Numbered from the stretch's first letter, positions 11,825 to 23,498 are shown. The stretch: 64,000 nt of DNA from Thuidium tamariscinum (GCA_947034885.2 OX344755.2:22389052-22453051); one strand, 5' to 3'. Notes: generated by a model not told the origin, from the letters alone. Numbers and translations: made by a program.

Positions 11825-13591
11825 TCAAGAAATCCAAAGAGAATAAAAGATGAACTTATTAGAAGGTGTTAGACCGTAGAGTTGCACCATAGTACATTGA
11901 ACTTGCTCGATGTTGACAAAAAGTGAATTCATTTCGTTCAGACGAACTTTAATAGGTTCCTTGCTTGTAGCTTTTGCACTCGCAAGTACAATCAAAGTTT
12001 CATTGAGAGAATAATATTCTCCTACATACTCAGTTAACTTCAAATTTAGCATCTGTCGTGCAAGTGACACTTGATGCGGATTTGGAAGACATCCAATGTG
12101 GAGACCATGACCTGCAGTATGTGTAGCACCTTTAAATCGCTTGTATATAGCTTCATATCCATTATGTGTGATCCCATTCCGATCACATGTTTCAAGGATA
12201 TCACAGGGTAATACATGTTTGCCGATCTTATTCAAATATTTATTTGTCATATTGACACCTACTGCTTCAAGCCTCGGGTCTTCACAAATTGCAGAAACTT
12301 CAGTTTGAGACAATATAGATGCAAGAATTTTTCCGGTTTGAGTTTGTATTGTTCTGGAACCATGCAAACGTTGTCGTGAACCAGACTCAATATTTGTAGT
12401 TTGAATATCTCTTATAGTAGCAGGCAGTAAGATGCTACGAGCTAATCGTAAGGTTCTCTTGGTGTGTCCTCCTTTTGGGGCCAATGTTGACAAATCTTTT
12501 CTGCCTCTCATGATGCTTCTATACCCAAACGGAGTCTTCACTAGGTTTTGAAGTCGAGCATCTCGACGTCTCAAAGTTGCTTTGGTACGTTTCAATTCTG
12601 AAGTATAGGTAGATAAAGCTTTTGCATGAGACTCTTTGATAGTTTCAATCTCCACCCACAAATCTAATTCCAATTGCATGCGGTCATCACTTTCATCTTT
12701 CAATTGAGCATTCAATGAGCTTATACAACTCTCATAAGATACAATCAATTGTCCATTTTTGACTTGAAGCACATTGACCTCACACTTTAGTTGCTGAATA
12801 GCTTCCACATTCTCATGATTTTCTCTCTGTATTTGTGTGAGAGATTGCAATTCAAATAGAGTAGATTGCAACAATCTTTCCTTGTCATTTACAGTATGCA
12901 TAAGAACTGTTTTTTCATCTCTGAGTAATTGTGCTTCTCTCTGAGCCTCTTGCAAACAAAATTCAAGTGCAGGATCATAGTTCCTAAGGCTGTTGACGTA
13001 GCCAAATAAGCCACTGCTACCATCACCAACGAACTCAAGCAAATCATTGACTGAACGAAACTGTGGACGTTTATTTGTAACAGGATGGTGAGGATAAATG
13101 GAGCCATCGCACCATAGACCAATGTTTGATGCACCACGCTCACGATAAAGAGCAAAATCTGCTTTTGGAGTTTGTTCATGAAGCATTTGTCTACGATTAA
13201 TTAATGGTGCATATTTCCGGTCTATGGTGGTCGACAATTTGTATTTTTCCATTTCTAAACAATACCAAATTTCTAGCAAACAAAAGTGATGGCAAAGCAC
13301 ACTGAAATTGTGGGAAAAGTTTGCTGAAATTGTGCTTGTGAAGTGATAGAGCAGACGACCCAATAATTTACAGTGAGAATCAAGTAGCTGGATGAGTAGC
13401 TCGTGCCAAAAATAAAGCGGGAGAATGGTGACGTGCTCCATGCCTGCATGGAAGCGGGAAGGGAAGCTGAAGTGGCAAGCGGGAATGCATGCTCCATCAT
13501 TACTTGATGGGCAGCATTTTGAACTCCCTACTCCCGCCGATGGATGCTGGTAATCCAGACGGTTGAGATCTTTTTCAATTAGCCCGCCCAT
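11825..13591 (-). CDS. unrecognised coiled-coil protein
   Basis: The open frame is 588 codons without introns or stops. The first 113 residues (rich in Cys, Phe and Leu) look like translated leader, so I prefer the Met at 13,252, giving 475 residues (MEKYKLSTTIDRKYAPLINR). A first segment, including FRSVNDLLEFVGDGSSGLFGY, may be globular. A long predicted coiled coil follows (EAQREAQLLRDEKTVL through about 170 residues), then a basic linker (GRKDLSTLAPKGGHTKRTLR). The C-terminal globular part contains EDPRLEAVGVNMTNKYLNKI and GITHNGYEAIYKRFKG. I do not recognise the family. The intronless form and the surroundings suggest a transposon or retrogene origin, but no transposase or reverse transcriptase motif is visible. 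Just upstream lies a triplicated 176-bp repeat that could be its promoter. Confidence 0.6.
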   Translation of the reverse strand: MGGLIEKDLNRLDYQHPSAGVGSSKCCPSSNDGACIPACHFSFPSRFHAGMEHVTILPLYFWHELLIQLLDSHCKLLGRLLYHFTSTISANFSHNFSVLCHHFCLLEIWYCLEMEKYKLSTTIDRKYAPLINRRQMLHEQTPKADFALYRERGASNIGLWCDGSIYPHHPVTNKRPQFRSVNDLLEFVGDGSSGLFGYVNSLRNYDPALEFCLQEAQREAQLLRDEKTVLMHTVNDKERLLQSTLFELQSLTQIQRENHENVEAIQQLKCEVNVLQVKNGQLIVSYESCISSLNAQLKDESDDRMQLELDLWVEIETIKESHAKALSTYTSELKRTKATLRRRDARLQNLVKTPFGYRSIMRGRKDLSTLAPKGGHTKRTLRLARSILLPATIRDIQTTNIESGSRQRLHGSRTIQTQTGKILASILSQTEVSAICEDPRLEAVGVNMTNKYLNKIGKHVLPCDILETCDRNGITHNGYEAIYKRFKGATHTAGHGLHIGCLPNPHQVSLARQMLNLKLTEYVGEYYSLNETLIVLASAKATSKEPIKVRLNEMNSLFVNIEQVQCTMVQLYGLTPSNKFIFYSLWIS

Positions 13592-13669
13592 CTTGTACAG
13601 CTATGAGTTAGTTCAATTTCCATCAAAGGAGGAGGGCCTCTTTTAAGCCTGGCTTTCATTCTAATGATG

Positions 13670-14285
13670 GCCTATTCATTTCAAATTTCACGTGAAGACG
13701 GGCCAAAAAAAATATGGAGAGGTTGGAATGTCATAGAACATTTGTGTTCTATGACTAATTTCCATTTGGAAATTGAAATTGCCTATTTTTTGTGAGATTC
13801 CAAAAAATAGGCTACATTGCGATATTTGGAGTTTTTTGCTAAGTGCCTTATTCATTTCAAATTTCACGTGAAAAGGGGCCAAAAAAAATATGGAGAGGTT
13901 GGAATGTCATAGGACATTTGTGTTCTATGACTAATTTCCATTCCACATTTGAAATTCTCTAGTTTTGATTTTATTTCAAAAAATACGCCACGTAGTCATT
14001 TCTGGGTCTACTTTGTAAATGGCCTATTCATTTCAAATTTCATGTGAAGACAGGCCAAAAAAAATATGGAGAGGTTGGAATGTCATAGAACCATTGGAGA
14101 AATTGGAATGTCATTGAATTTTGACTACGGATGAGAAATTAGGGCCTCTCTTATTTTATTCTTATAAAAATTCTAAATGTACATGCTAGAGATCACATAG
14201 AGAAAAAAAACACGTGAAAGTTTCATTCCACCTCTTTGGACTACGGATGAGGAATTAGGGCCTCTCTTATTTTATTCTCATAAAC
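13670..14285. repeat. promoter-side tandem repeats (3 x 176 bp, then 2 x 116 bp)
   Basis: Units starting GCCTATTCATTTCAAATTTC (with small changes) begin at 13,670, 13,845 and 14,022. Each contains a conserved GGAGAGGTTGGAATGTCATA block. A second duplication, starting GACTACGGATGAG, begins at 14,123 and 14,239. Both lie within 0.7 kb upstream of the minus-strand gene ending at 13,591. The remaining 14,286-14,806 is AT-rich with no feature seen. Confidence 0.8.
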
Positions 14286-14806
14286 TTAAATAAACTAACA
14301 TGTAAGTCTTCTATTTCTTTTAACCCCCAAATGACCAAGTATTGCCTTGACAATTTTTACAATTTTCAAAATGGGTCATCAAAATATATTAGTTTCAAAG
14401 GCATAACAAGCATAACCCTAATCAAGTTTTTAGCTTATTAAATTCTACTTCACAATTCTAAGTTGTTAAAACTATGTTTCAAATATATGTTTGAGGAGGC
14501 ATTGTAACCGGAGTACTAGAAAAGAGGGGAAAACATTCCGATGCAATATTCATATTTAAATAATAACAATAGCTACACATTGGTTAATTTTAATACTACA
14601 GGTCAAAGGTCCCATCCATAGATCCAATATTGTACTCACGCGTTTCAAAAATTTGTATTTTCATAAATACTTATAGGTTCGTGAGTACCCCTCACCAACA
14701 TTACAATACCATGCTTGCCACCACCTACAGTACATGGCAGTGGATTACAATCATTACATCGTAGTGCGGACTAGCCACTACAAGAGTGTAGTCTTTTTGT
14801 TGTACT

Positions 14807-15883
14807 TCACTCGGAATCTGAGTCGGTATCATCTCTCTGACTATGGCCTACAGAACTAGATCCATACACCCCCATATATAGTCCTCCACCGTACACGTCT
14901 CCTGCTCCGCTTCCCGCTCCTCCTTGTCCATAGTTCCCGTAATGAGGCCTTCCAAAGGTTGGAGGAGGAACTGAATCTCCATAGTAGGAGCCTCCTTCAT
15001 TTGAACGGCCATGGTAAGACCCTCCATGATGCCCATAATTTCCATATGAACCACCTCCACTAGACCTCAAATGGTATTGGAAGCCTTCTTGGGTAGAAGG
15101 AGCATTGTGCGCGGTTCCGGAGCTTCCTCCTACGATTTGAGAACGACTTTGCCCACCTCGTGGGTCATGTGTACCACGTTCACATCCATAGTACCCATCG
15201 TAACCATATTGTGGACCACGATCTTCTATGCTTCTCCGCATTGCCTCACGCATTTCATGCTCGTATTGAATATCCTCTCGAGCTTCTCTACGTTCATGCC
15301 TCTCTCCACCGGCCATGGGTGCAGTAGCCTCTTCAACATCATCATCATCATCATCTGGGACGGGCTCGTCTGCATCCGGCATCACTGTTGCAGGAAATCC
15401 AAATTGCCCTCGATTGGACCATTCGGGCATGCAATCGCTTGCATTAGTCCAGCTCGTATAAATGACTGCTTCGTTGCGATTGAGAGTCGCCACATCTTTT
15501 CCATATATTGTGCGCCAATCAACATCTTTGTGAAGTACAATCTCTGCCCAAACCATGGCCATGTTCGTATAATTCATGACATTTGGTTTGGAGTCACGTA
15601 TACCAGCATTACGCGTCACTTCATCGTATCGGTGAACAAAGTGCCTATTGAGACACGTGGATGTTTGCCCTTCCCAACGGCGAACTTGTTGTGCTGCACG
15701 GTCCGATGCCCACAATTTGGCAATGTGCGTCATTTTCACGTACTTCTTGCACGTAGTGGCGGTCCAAACTTTCTTTGGTTCACTCTCCCATCCAGGTTCA
15801 CCAACACACATTGGATCATTCCAATCATTCCAATTTATGCTTTGGGATTTCCCCTTGTTTCTCTTGTTTTCATCACGAGGCAT
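14807..15883 (-). CDS. protein with shared N-terminal domain and Gly/Tyr-rich tail
   Basis: This is a 358-residue, single-exon protein. Residues about 22-128 align with residues about 38-145 of the protein at 45,097-48,237. Shared features are GWE, CKKYVKMTHIAKLW, an HFVHR motif preceded by Cys, NY, and VWAEIVLHKDVDW. The spacing of Trp, Cys and His suggests a small, perhaps nucleic-acid-binding, fold; this is inference, as the domain was not recognised. The middle is acidic (PDDDDDDVEEA). The C-terminal 120 residues are low-complexity Gly/Ser/Tyr (SYGNYGHHGGSYHG), a composition typical of disordered, self-associating tails. The N-terminus is basic (MPRDENKRNKGKSQ). A GC-rich island begins 0.3 kb upstream. 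On the minus strand the next clear transposase downstream is the hAT at 1-1168, the same order as at 45-53 kb. Confidence 0.7.
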   Translation of the reverse strand: MPRDENKRNKGKSQSINWNDWNDPMCVGEPGWESEPKKVWTATTCKKYVKMTHIAKLWASDRAAQQVRRWEGQTSTCLNRHFVHRYDEVTRNAGIRDSKPNVMNYTNMAMVWAEIVLHKDVDWRTIYGKDVATLNRNEAVIYTSWTNASDCMPEWSNRGQFGFPATVMPDADEPVPDDDDDDVEEATAPMAGGERHERREAREDIQYEHEMREAMRRSIEDRGPQYGYDGYYGCERGTHDPRGGQSRSQIVGGSSGTAHNAPSTQEGFQYHLRSSGGGSYGNYGHHGGSYHGRSNEGGSYYGDSVPPPTFGRPHYGNYGQGGAGSGAGDVYGGGLYMGVYGSSSVGHSQRDDTDSDSE

Positions 15884-16183
15884 GGTGGCATTGACTAAAA
15901 TGAGAGCAACTGATGACTTCGTTCACACTAATTCCAGCAATAAGAAATCAAAATGCTTCAAAGTTCCAATGCGATGCAGTTTAGATGAAGTTGTAGTCCC
16001 TCAGAGCCTGATCATTACTTCAACTAAAGTTCGTGAAGCATTTTAGTGATGATTAATGAAGCACAACCGTTTGCACACAACGTCGGAAGGGGCGCGCAGA
16101 GCCACAGATTAAAATCAGGCACTGGATCGTCCACTCCGGAGGGAAAAAACGGTTGTGGCAAAATGAGCCGTCCGCCCCGCTTC

Positions 16184-16432
16184 TTATGCTGAGCCGTCCG
16201 CCCCCCACCGAGGCAGACGGCCAGATGCTCATCCGACGGCCGAGAGGCGGACGGCACAATCCAGCGGATCGAAATCGATGTCCGCTGGATCGTACGGACA
16301 TCGGGCGGACTCACCGAGGGACGGACGGACCGACGGGCGGACAAGCGGACGGGGGCACCGACGGGCGGACGGGGCACCGAGGGGCGGACGGCGGCACCGA
16401 CGGAAGAGCGGACGGAGGGGCGGGGGGTTTGA
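16184..16432. repeat. GC-rich island of GGACGG/GCCGTCC words
   Basis: A 250-bp block made of GGACGG, GGCGGAC and GCCGTCCG words in irregular tandem, in AT-rich surroundings. It lies upstream of the gene starting at 15,883 on the minus strand. A short inverted repeat (GATGTCCGCTGGAT and its near complement) lies at about 16,260-16,290. Apparent ORFs here are compositional. Confidence 0.85.
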
Positions 16433-16448
16433 AACCCTCAAAGACCTA

Positions 16449-16802
16449 AGGTAGAAGCACCCAGTACAGCCGAAGTTAGTTAGTTAGCAGTTTCAGCATA
16501 GTTGGAGGCACCTTTTCCTATAAAGAATATTTTTGTAGTATTGGCAACTGAAAATCATGAATTTAAAAAAAAAATTAGAATTTTTGGACGAGGAATCTAA
16601 TTTCTGTGAATTTTCAAAGTAGGACTTAGTAGAGCACCTAAATCAGCACTCCTAGTAAATCTGCCTAGATTCTCACACCAAAATCTAAAATAATCATAAC
16701 CCACCAAGCACAACTAAAGTTTCAAGGTACTAGTGGGGACACTTTGTAAGAAACTCTAATGTCAAACTATGGATACACTGAAAATAATGGGTGCTTCTAC
16801 CT
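16449..16802. mobile_element. MITE, TA target, AGGTAGAAGCACCC termini
   Basis: A 354-bp element with inverted termini AGGTAGAAGCACCCA, flanked by TA on both sides (16,447-16,448 and 16,803-16,804). The terminal sequence resembles the MITE at 9989-10,261, so the two form one family. The interior is AT-rich and non-coding. Confidence 0.82.
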
Positions 16803-18739
16803 TACATCGATACTTGAATTCTTGAAATTCATTGAGTAAGCAGTTTACACTGGTTTAGGTTCTGAAACCAGCCAAGTTGATGTTAAATCTTCTCGAAAAT
16901 CAGAAATAAATGCTAGATTCTCTTTGCAATTTGCATGCATTTTGGGGAATTTGAACACTTCATGGAATAACTATGACTTTAGGTTTCAATGTTCAAATTA
17001 TATGTATCCAAAATTCACCTTAGGACCTGATAGAGAGGAATGATTTATATTACCATAGTACGTTTTCAATTTCAACAAAAATTAAATTCTTTTGGAAGAA
17101 TTTGTAATTCTGGGAAATTATAATGATACTAGTCTTAAATATTGGAAATTGTCAATATCATTTGTTGAAATTCAGGTGATTCAAATTGTTCCAAACATAG
17201 TAACACACCTTCTATGACAATTGACAAAGGAATATTCAAATTTAATGAAAATCCAATTGAAAGTTGGAATCCTAAAGGATCATTCACTTTTGGCCCTTGT
17301 GGGGAAACATGGGATTTGTGGTAGTACCTGCGGGCTGAAATTTCAAATGCAATCCTCGTTTTTAGTTTTTAAGATCTTCTTCAGAAGATAAAAAAATTGA
17401 TTGACTTCCATGGAATGTAATTTCTTTCACAATTGATTCCCAATAACAACATCTATGATCCAATGAACTCAAAATATTGAAAATAAGGGACAGGGGGTTG
17501 AAAAAACTAGAACAATCTCACCATTGAGATTATTGTGTTTCAATCCCATGTTAGAGCTATAAATGATTTAGTTTTTATTTCAATCTTGGACTTACTTGTA
17601 CTTAACCATTTTTTGAATAATGAAAATCAAGCCTATTTTTCTTGAAATTTTTATCTTAGACTTTCAACTCCCATCCAAGTTCTTCAAATTCCTTCAAAAC
17701 TTTTAATTCAAGGTCCATTCTCCGTGCTCCATAGTTCCAAAAAATTCCACGAGTAGCGATCAAAGTCATCTGATATTTTTGCTACTTTTTCCTAGATAAG
17801 TAAAGTACAAGATCCTAAGGTTAGATCCGAAGAAAAGTATTTTCTTGGTTTTCTTATAGTGAACGCAGTAGAAATGACAGTTCTGAGTGGTTTGTAATAA
17901 AAAAATCGCCTTGGTCCTTCAAGGGTTAACGATAAAGGGAGAGATTTATATTTCATAACCATATTTTATTGCAAGACATTCTGAACTCTAAAGTTGTAAC
18001 TTGTAAGGGCCTAATATAACAATTTCTAAACAAATTAGATAAATGTATCACCATACTTTCTACAATTCTACAGTTGGAAGATGGTGACATTCATGATTGC
18101 ATTAGAGGATGAGTGAAATTTGAAAATGATGCAATTATACCTGAAAAAGGATTTCAAAATGTGAAAAATTATAGAATCCTTCATTTCAATCTAAGTGAAT
18201 GTAAATATGAAGGAGTGTACTTCAAATGATTTTACCCCTTACTGCCTTACTGGTTTGCATTTAGAAATATGTAAAGAGTATATGTTTTCTCTATTAAAGT
18301 AGGGTGCATACATTTTTTAAATTAATAATGTGTTGGATCCTTGAATCATTCATCAATTTCTTTTCACTATTTATTATTTTATATAACCCCCATATTTCCA
18401 TAATGCAAAAATGATGAAGAAACTGGGGTTTAGGTTCTAGGGTTTAAGGTTTAGGGTTTGGGCTTGTCTACACTCTACCAAAGTGGATGTCGATGCTATT
18501 CGGATAGGGTGTAGGGTTGAAGACTTACTTTCTTTAAAAATTTTAATGTGCAGAATGAAACTCAATTTCACACATACACAATACATTGAACATTGGATGC
18601 TTTTTCCAGCCCTTCCCATTTTTACCCCTAAAAGCCCGCACTTTTTTTTTGGGATGTATAGAAATTTTGGGTAGGTACCTACTACTTAGTACTTACGAGC
18701 GGGGATATCCAGATTTGAGGCTAAAATTCGAATGGAATT
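16803..18739. other. AT-rich non-coding DNA with telomere-like tract
   Basis: No gene is supported. At 18,426-18,463 there is a degenerate run of the plant telomere repeat TTTAGGG (GGGTTTAAGGTTTAGGG and variants). This is either an interstitial telomere-like sequence or a telo-box. Confidence 0.5.
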
Positions 18740-19640
18740 GAGTCAATTGACCAATGTGGGGGCGAGGAAGATCTATCATATGCACCAAATTTTCATGGCA
18801 TTTGAAAACACCGGTCAAAGGTTATAGCCTAATATGTTACTTTTTTTTTGTAACAGGGCATTTCATGCAAATGAGATAAAATCACTTATTTCATAAACAA
18901 GAATTCCAAAAATTCATTTTCTAGAGTTCTGGATACGCGTGAAGTTTTGAATCATTCCATTTTGATGAATGAGTCAAAAGTGATGTGGATTTTCTATTTC
19001 CGGGTAATTTTGGATTTCCTACTCTAAAATAAACTTTGAAATCCTTTATCTTACCCAACTTCCAATATTTTTGGACGAAAATAAAATCGTAGGATGTAGA
19101 TACATTATTACAACATTTCAAATTTGCGACCATTGGAAATTTGGGATTGGGAATTTTCAATTCCATATTTCAACTGTAAATAATGTAGTGCGTTTTATCA
19201 TTCTCTACTACAACGTATTTACTGTTTTTTTCCTATATGTTGTACTATTCCAAATGATTTGAAAATTTTTAAGCATGTGCCCAACTTCTATAGGAAAACA
19301 AATCCAAAGAAGCACGACCATTTAGGTCATTTTTTCATAGAAATGTGAGCTTGAGAAGTGCAGCTGCCTTGCTTTTTGGCTTTCGCAGGGTAAAAAAAAT
19401 GGTTTCAATTAATCTGAATGCTTATATCTTCCAATCCACTCGGTGGAAAATGGAAATGTTTGAAATTTTTACCACATGCTTTTGATGCTATATAATATAA
19501 TATCCTACGATCAGATATGTCAAAAAAAGTTGTTTTCCAAAGATTTTGGTACTTGTACTAGAAATGGCAGTTTTTGGAGGCAATTGGAGTGCTTTGGAGT
19601 TTTGGTGAAGTATATTGACGGTCCTTTAAGGGCTCAAGCT
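18740..19640 (+). repeat. 0.9-kb dispersed repeat, copy R1
   Basis: The sequence is clearly related, over about 900 bp with many indels, to R2inv (53,100-54,010, minus), R2 (54,265-55,200) and R3 (57,945-58,830). Shared landmarks in order are a TATTACAACATT block, TTTTTTCCTATATGTTGTAC, CCAAATGATTTGAAA, GAAGTGCAGCTGCC, TTTCGCAGGG, a GATCCTACG-like block and TAGAAATGGCAGTTTT. Stops and indels rule out a shared protein. R1 is followed 95 bp later by a GC island, as R2 is. Confidence 0.75.
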
Positions 19641-19734
19641 TTAAATAGGACTTCTGGAGAACCTAATGTTCAGTTTGGACTTGTGGAATCTAATGTGGAC
19701 TTTTCACTTCTCGAATCCTATGTTCAGTTTGGAC

Positions 19735-19990
19735 TTCAAAATCTGAGCGATCGGCAGGGCGGACGCCTTTGTCGGACGCCCAGTCGGTCATCAAGGCAGA
19801 CGGGAAGGTCCGAAGGGCGGACGCTGGGCGGTCGGCACAGCGGACGCCCATCGGACGTCCGCATTGTCGGCGGGGCGGCCGACCGCCCAGTGTCCGCCAG
19901 ACGGGCGGACGACCCCAGGCGTCCGCCGGAGGTCCGCATTGGCCGTCCGCCGGTCCGGTGCCGGACCTCTCTAGGTCTGGCCGCCGACGG
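19735..19990. repeat. GC-rich island of GTCCGC/GGACGC words
   Basis: A 255-bp block of GGCGGACG, GTCCGCC and GGCCGTCC words downstream of repeat R1. ORFs predicted on both strands reflect composition. Confidence 0.85.
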
Positions 19991-22123
19991 GTATATGGTC
20001 GAATGGCCCCTTTATTTTCCCTCACTTCTTCTCTCCTCACGAAGTGACCCAAGTCGGATGTGCTGCTTATTGCCACGTATGAGTTGTGAGCCCTCGAGAT
20101 GGCACTCAGGACTCTGGGTCCATTTTTCGCGATTAAATGGCGAAAATTAGTCAAAATATTCAAGGAAAAGACATAAAAAGAGTGTTGAGGGAGTTTTGGT
20201 GTCAGTCCATGCCAAAATGGTGGAAAACCAACTTAGATGGTGGAAAATTCCTAATGCTAGAAATTGGAATCATTCTAAGTCTCTAAAGTAAGTATATGTG
20301 AAGAATTAGTAATTCCGAGAGAAATGAGGAATAGAGAGTTAGTCAGTCCTAGCAATTGTCTGTGCAAAGTCAACCTTTTAAGGATGCATCTGACATACTG
20401 ACTAAGCTAAAAGAGTCTACTACGAGCGTGGAAGAGTTACCAGGGCTTAAGTTCAATTTTGAAACAAATTGGATTTAAAGGTAAAACCACTACAATGGAT
20501 TTGGAGAATTCAAACTTCACGAGATAAAGGATGGAGGATTGGAGATTGAAGACTACAGAGAGGTGTTCTAAGGGTAGGAGCATGCCAGGAGCGAACAAGA
20601 ATCAAACAATTGTCCAAGATTCCCGAGCATCGGGAATTAAATTGTCCAATTGGGCAAAGTAATTCCAAATTACTAAAATTAGAAAGGTGCAAGGTTGCGT
20701 GGAACTTACACCAAGAATCTAAGAGTGCCCTAGATGTTACCCGATTTATTTCGGATTTTTCCGAAATTCCACGTTGACTCCATGGGAAGTCAACCGCACA
20801 TAGAAATGTTCGTAAATTCATAGAAATTACGTATGATGCGGTAAAATCTCACTAAAAATTAGGATAGGTTTTTGTGTGCTTAATAAGCACCCGGACAATT
20901 TTGAAGACATTTCGACATTCCCAACTACCAAAACTGGCATCGACATCGAATTTCACTGGAAGTTACAAATTGGCGGCGGGTTGACCGATGTATCAGGAGC
21001 GAATGATGTCCGATTGTCGCAAGTAGGGAGTCATTCCTTACTCTCACGAACATTCCTAACAACCTTGGCCTGACAGATTCATCGAAATGCGCAAATCACA
21101 AAAGTTAGATTTTTGACTTCTAATTGGAGTTACCGTAATTCCAATTTGGGTGCACAAATGGCTTAGGAGTGAGGGGTAAGGGGTCTCTTAGGCTAATTGG
21201 GGTCTTCTGAAGACAATGGCGTAGACGGTTTTCCGTTTCGAGTTGTTCCCTAAAAGATAGAGAGGGTCAGCTCTTAGTTTGACTTTTTAATCGTTAATTG
21301 CGGTTAATTAGAAGTGATTTTGGAAATATCTCTTGGAAAATCAAAGATTGGATTTGGTCAAGATCTCTTTCTTGCGTAAAAAGCCATCTTTGGGCTAAAG
21401 AAAGACAATTTTCGAAATGACTTTGGATTAATTTGCAAAATATCTAGGTAGATTAGGGTTAATTCCAAAATATTTTGGGTTAAGATCTTGGATTTGATTT
21501 GGCCAAGATTTCTTTAACAAAATGGGGATGTTTTTAGAAATTTCCACCATTAAACAATTAATATTTTGGAATTACATTAGGGTAGTTTAGGGTAGGAAGT
21601 AACAAAGTGTTTTCATTGGCAATTACCGAGAGGGGCCCGGCCACGGGTATATAAGGCCCCCCTCGAGGTTGCCAGTACCCTTATTTCTCGCACCGACACT
21701 TTGTTCTTCTGCTACTCGTGCCACCAACACGGTTGGGGCACTACTTGGACCAAGATTTTGGCCAAGTCTTGTTTGTGTTTAGTTTTTTTTCTTTAAAATT
21801 GAAGGCTTAGGGCCCCTTCAAACTTTCATTTATCTTTCACATCACTCAAGAGGCAAGGCCTCAACACTTTCTTTGCTACTAGTTCACTGAAATTTTGAGT
21901 ATTGAGCGCCAAAGTTCGGTTTAAACATTGTCATGTGTACCTCCTTTGGTTGCAAAATTCCAAAATACTAGGAAATTTTAAGGGTTTAAGGTGAAAGTCC
22001 GGTTTAAACACTGTCATGTGTACCTCCTTTTGCGAATAAAACTCTCAAAATACTACAATTATCAAGACACGGCGGAGCTTTGTACCCGTGAGACTTACTA
22101 AAACATTGGGAGAATTCTACTCT
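19991..22123. other. non-coding DNA that received CACTA copy B
   Basis: No gene is supported. A sequence containing GGTTTAAACA(T/C)TGTCATGTG is duplicated at 21,911 and 21,994 (83-bp spacing). The segment ends at the TCT (22,121-22,123) duplicated by insertion of CACTA copy B and resumes at 43,135. Confidence 0.5.
21649..21657 (+). promoter_or_regulatory. TATA-box candidate
   Basis: TATATAAGG occurs in a GC-rich context (CACGGGTATATAAGGCCC) followed by a C/T-rich stretch, as in a pol II core promoter or an LTR U3/R boundary. No ORF follows before the CACTA insertion. No paired LTR was found. Confidence 0.35.
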
Positions 22124-22154
22124 CACTACAAAAAAAGGGACCTACATGTGACTG
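22124..22154 (+). repeat. CACTA copy B terminal inverted repeat (TNP2 3' side)
   Basis: It begins CACTACAAAAAAAGGGACC and is preceded by TCT. It matches the complement of 43,104-43,134 with three transitions. Confidence 0.95.
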
Positions 22155-23498
22155 CAAAGAATGACTGCCCTGCCGGAACGACTAAAAAATAACTACGCAT
22201 TCCATAATTGCACCGCCAGGAGCGCAGCCAGAGTGCTGCAGTCATTTGGAAGTCATATCCTCGACTATTGGTGGAACGAGAATGAAGTTCAACTTCCATC
22301 TACATTTTTCAGTTGATGATACGAACGATATTATGATTGGGAACTGAACAAAGTTACGGTGAACTTGCTCAATCATTCAACAGTCATACAATGACATGAA
22401 ATACTACTTACAATGACTATGTTATGACTACAAAATGAACGTGTGTGGTCAGGTCTCCTATGCTGCCCAATGTTTTGAACAGTCGGGCAGGGAGGCAAAA
22501 ACTTGCGGTTTAGGGTCAAAGACCAACGACTACAAAACAACTTCCCTGAACTTCTAGGAGACTCCAAAATGACTTGCGTGCTCAAAGAGGGGCATGCTAC
22601 GATTTTCACCCTCAGAACGGGCTCTTAAATGCGTTGACGTGGCAGTCGGTCTGTCCGGGGTTACTGCTTCGCGACTTCGCATCACTAAGCCGCGACTCAT
22701 GAATGACTTTGACCATCAACGAGGTCAGGGTCCTGTTTTTTTTTTCTGCCGTCATCATCGACAGGGTTTTCTCCAAATGTAGGCATCATTTACAAGTGGA
22801 GTTTTTAGAGGCGGTTTAGGTGCCTACGGGCTTTTCAGTGACTTTTGCGTCAGGATTTCTCCATCGCCTTCTAAGGCCGAGTATCACCCAAGTAGAATTC
22901 CAGGCAATCCAGTGATTTGTATAGGGTTCCGGGGGCTTCATACTTTTTGGGGGTTACAGGTACCACTAGCATCGACCTTAGTTCGAACTCCAACTTGAAA
23001 TGTTGGAGGACTTATGAAATTAGTGAGGCCAAATGCGAAAAGTATGGGTATCATGAAATAACTCTTACGAGTCTTACAGAAATGAACATGTTGTATAGGG
23101 TGGATGTGAGCTCTTCTTATGCTTGTGTTAGTGGTCTACAATGTTTGGCAGATCAAAATCATAGCTACATGTATGTGCATTACCGGTTTAGGCTAGGTCG
23201 TGACTTCAGTCACTAGGAAATGACTTCGCCGTACTGCAGATTGCTAAGGGTACAACTACGTAGTGACTTTAGCCACGCTACAAAATGACTAAACTCTTCA
23301 CTTGAAAGCAACATGCTTGCAAATAACTGCTACAGAGAGATCTTTTACTGTGAGAAATCCAATTGTACTTGGAGGGCCATTGTGGCTATAAGCACCCAAC
23401 GCCAATCTCATTACAATGGGCGAGAAATTCATGCACATGGATTTCAATGCGAGGTTGACACAAAAGCTCTTTAGACCTACTAGTCTAACACAATGACG
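22155..23498 (-). other. subterminal region of CACTA copy B
   Basis: No gene is supported. GAATGACTGC, AATGACTTGCG and AGTCATTTGGAAGT words recur at 22,160-22,260, 22,380-22,580 and 23,210-23,300. This is the usual place for CACTA transposase-binding repeats. Confidence 0.6.

Noticed and set aside
18426..18463. True telomere end
   Set aside because: The TTTAGGG units are few and degenerate and lie internally, so it is at most an interstitial relic.
22917..23216. Possible 99-codon gene
   Set aside because: No counterpart in copy A's 3' region, no motif, and it lies in the subterminal region.
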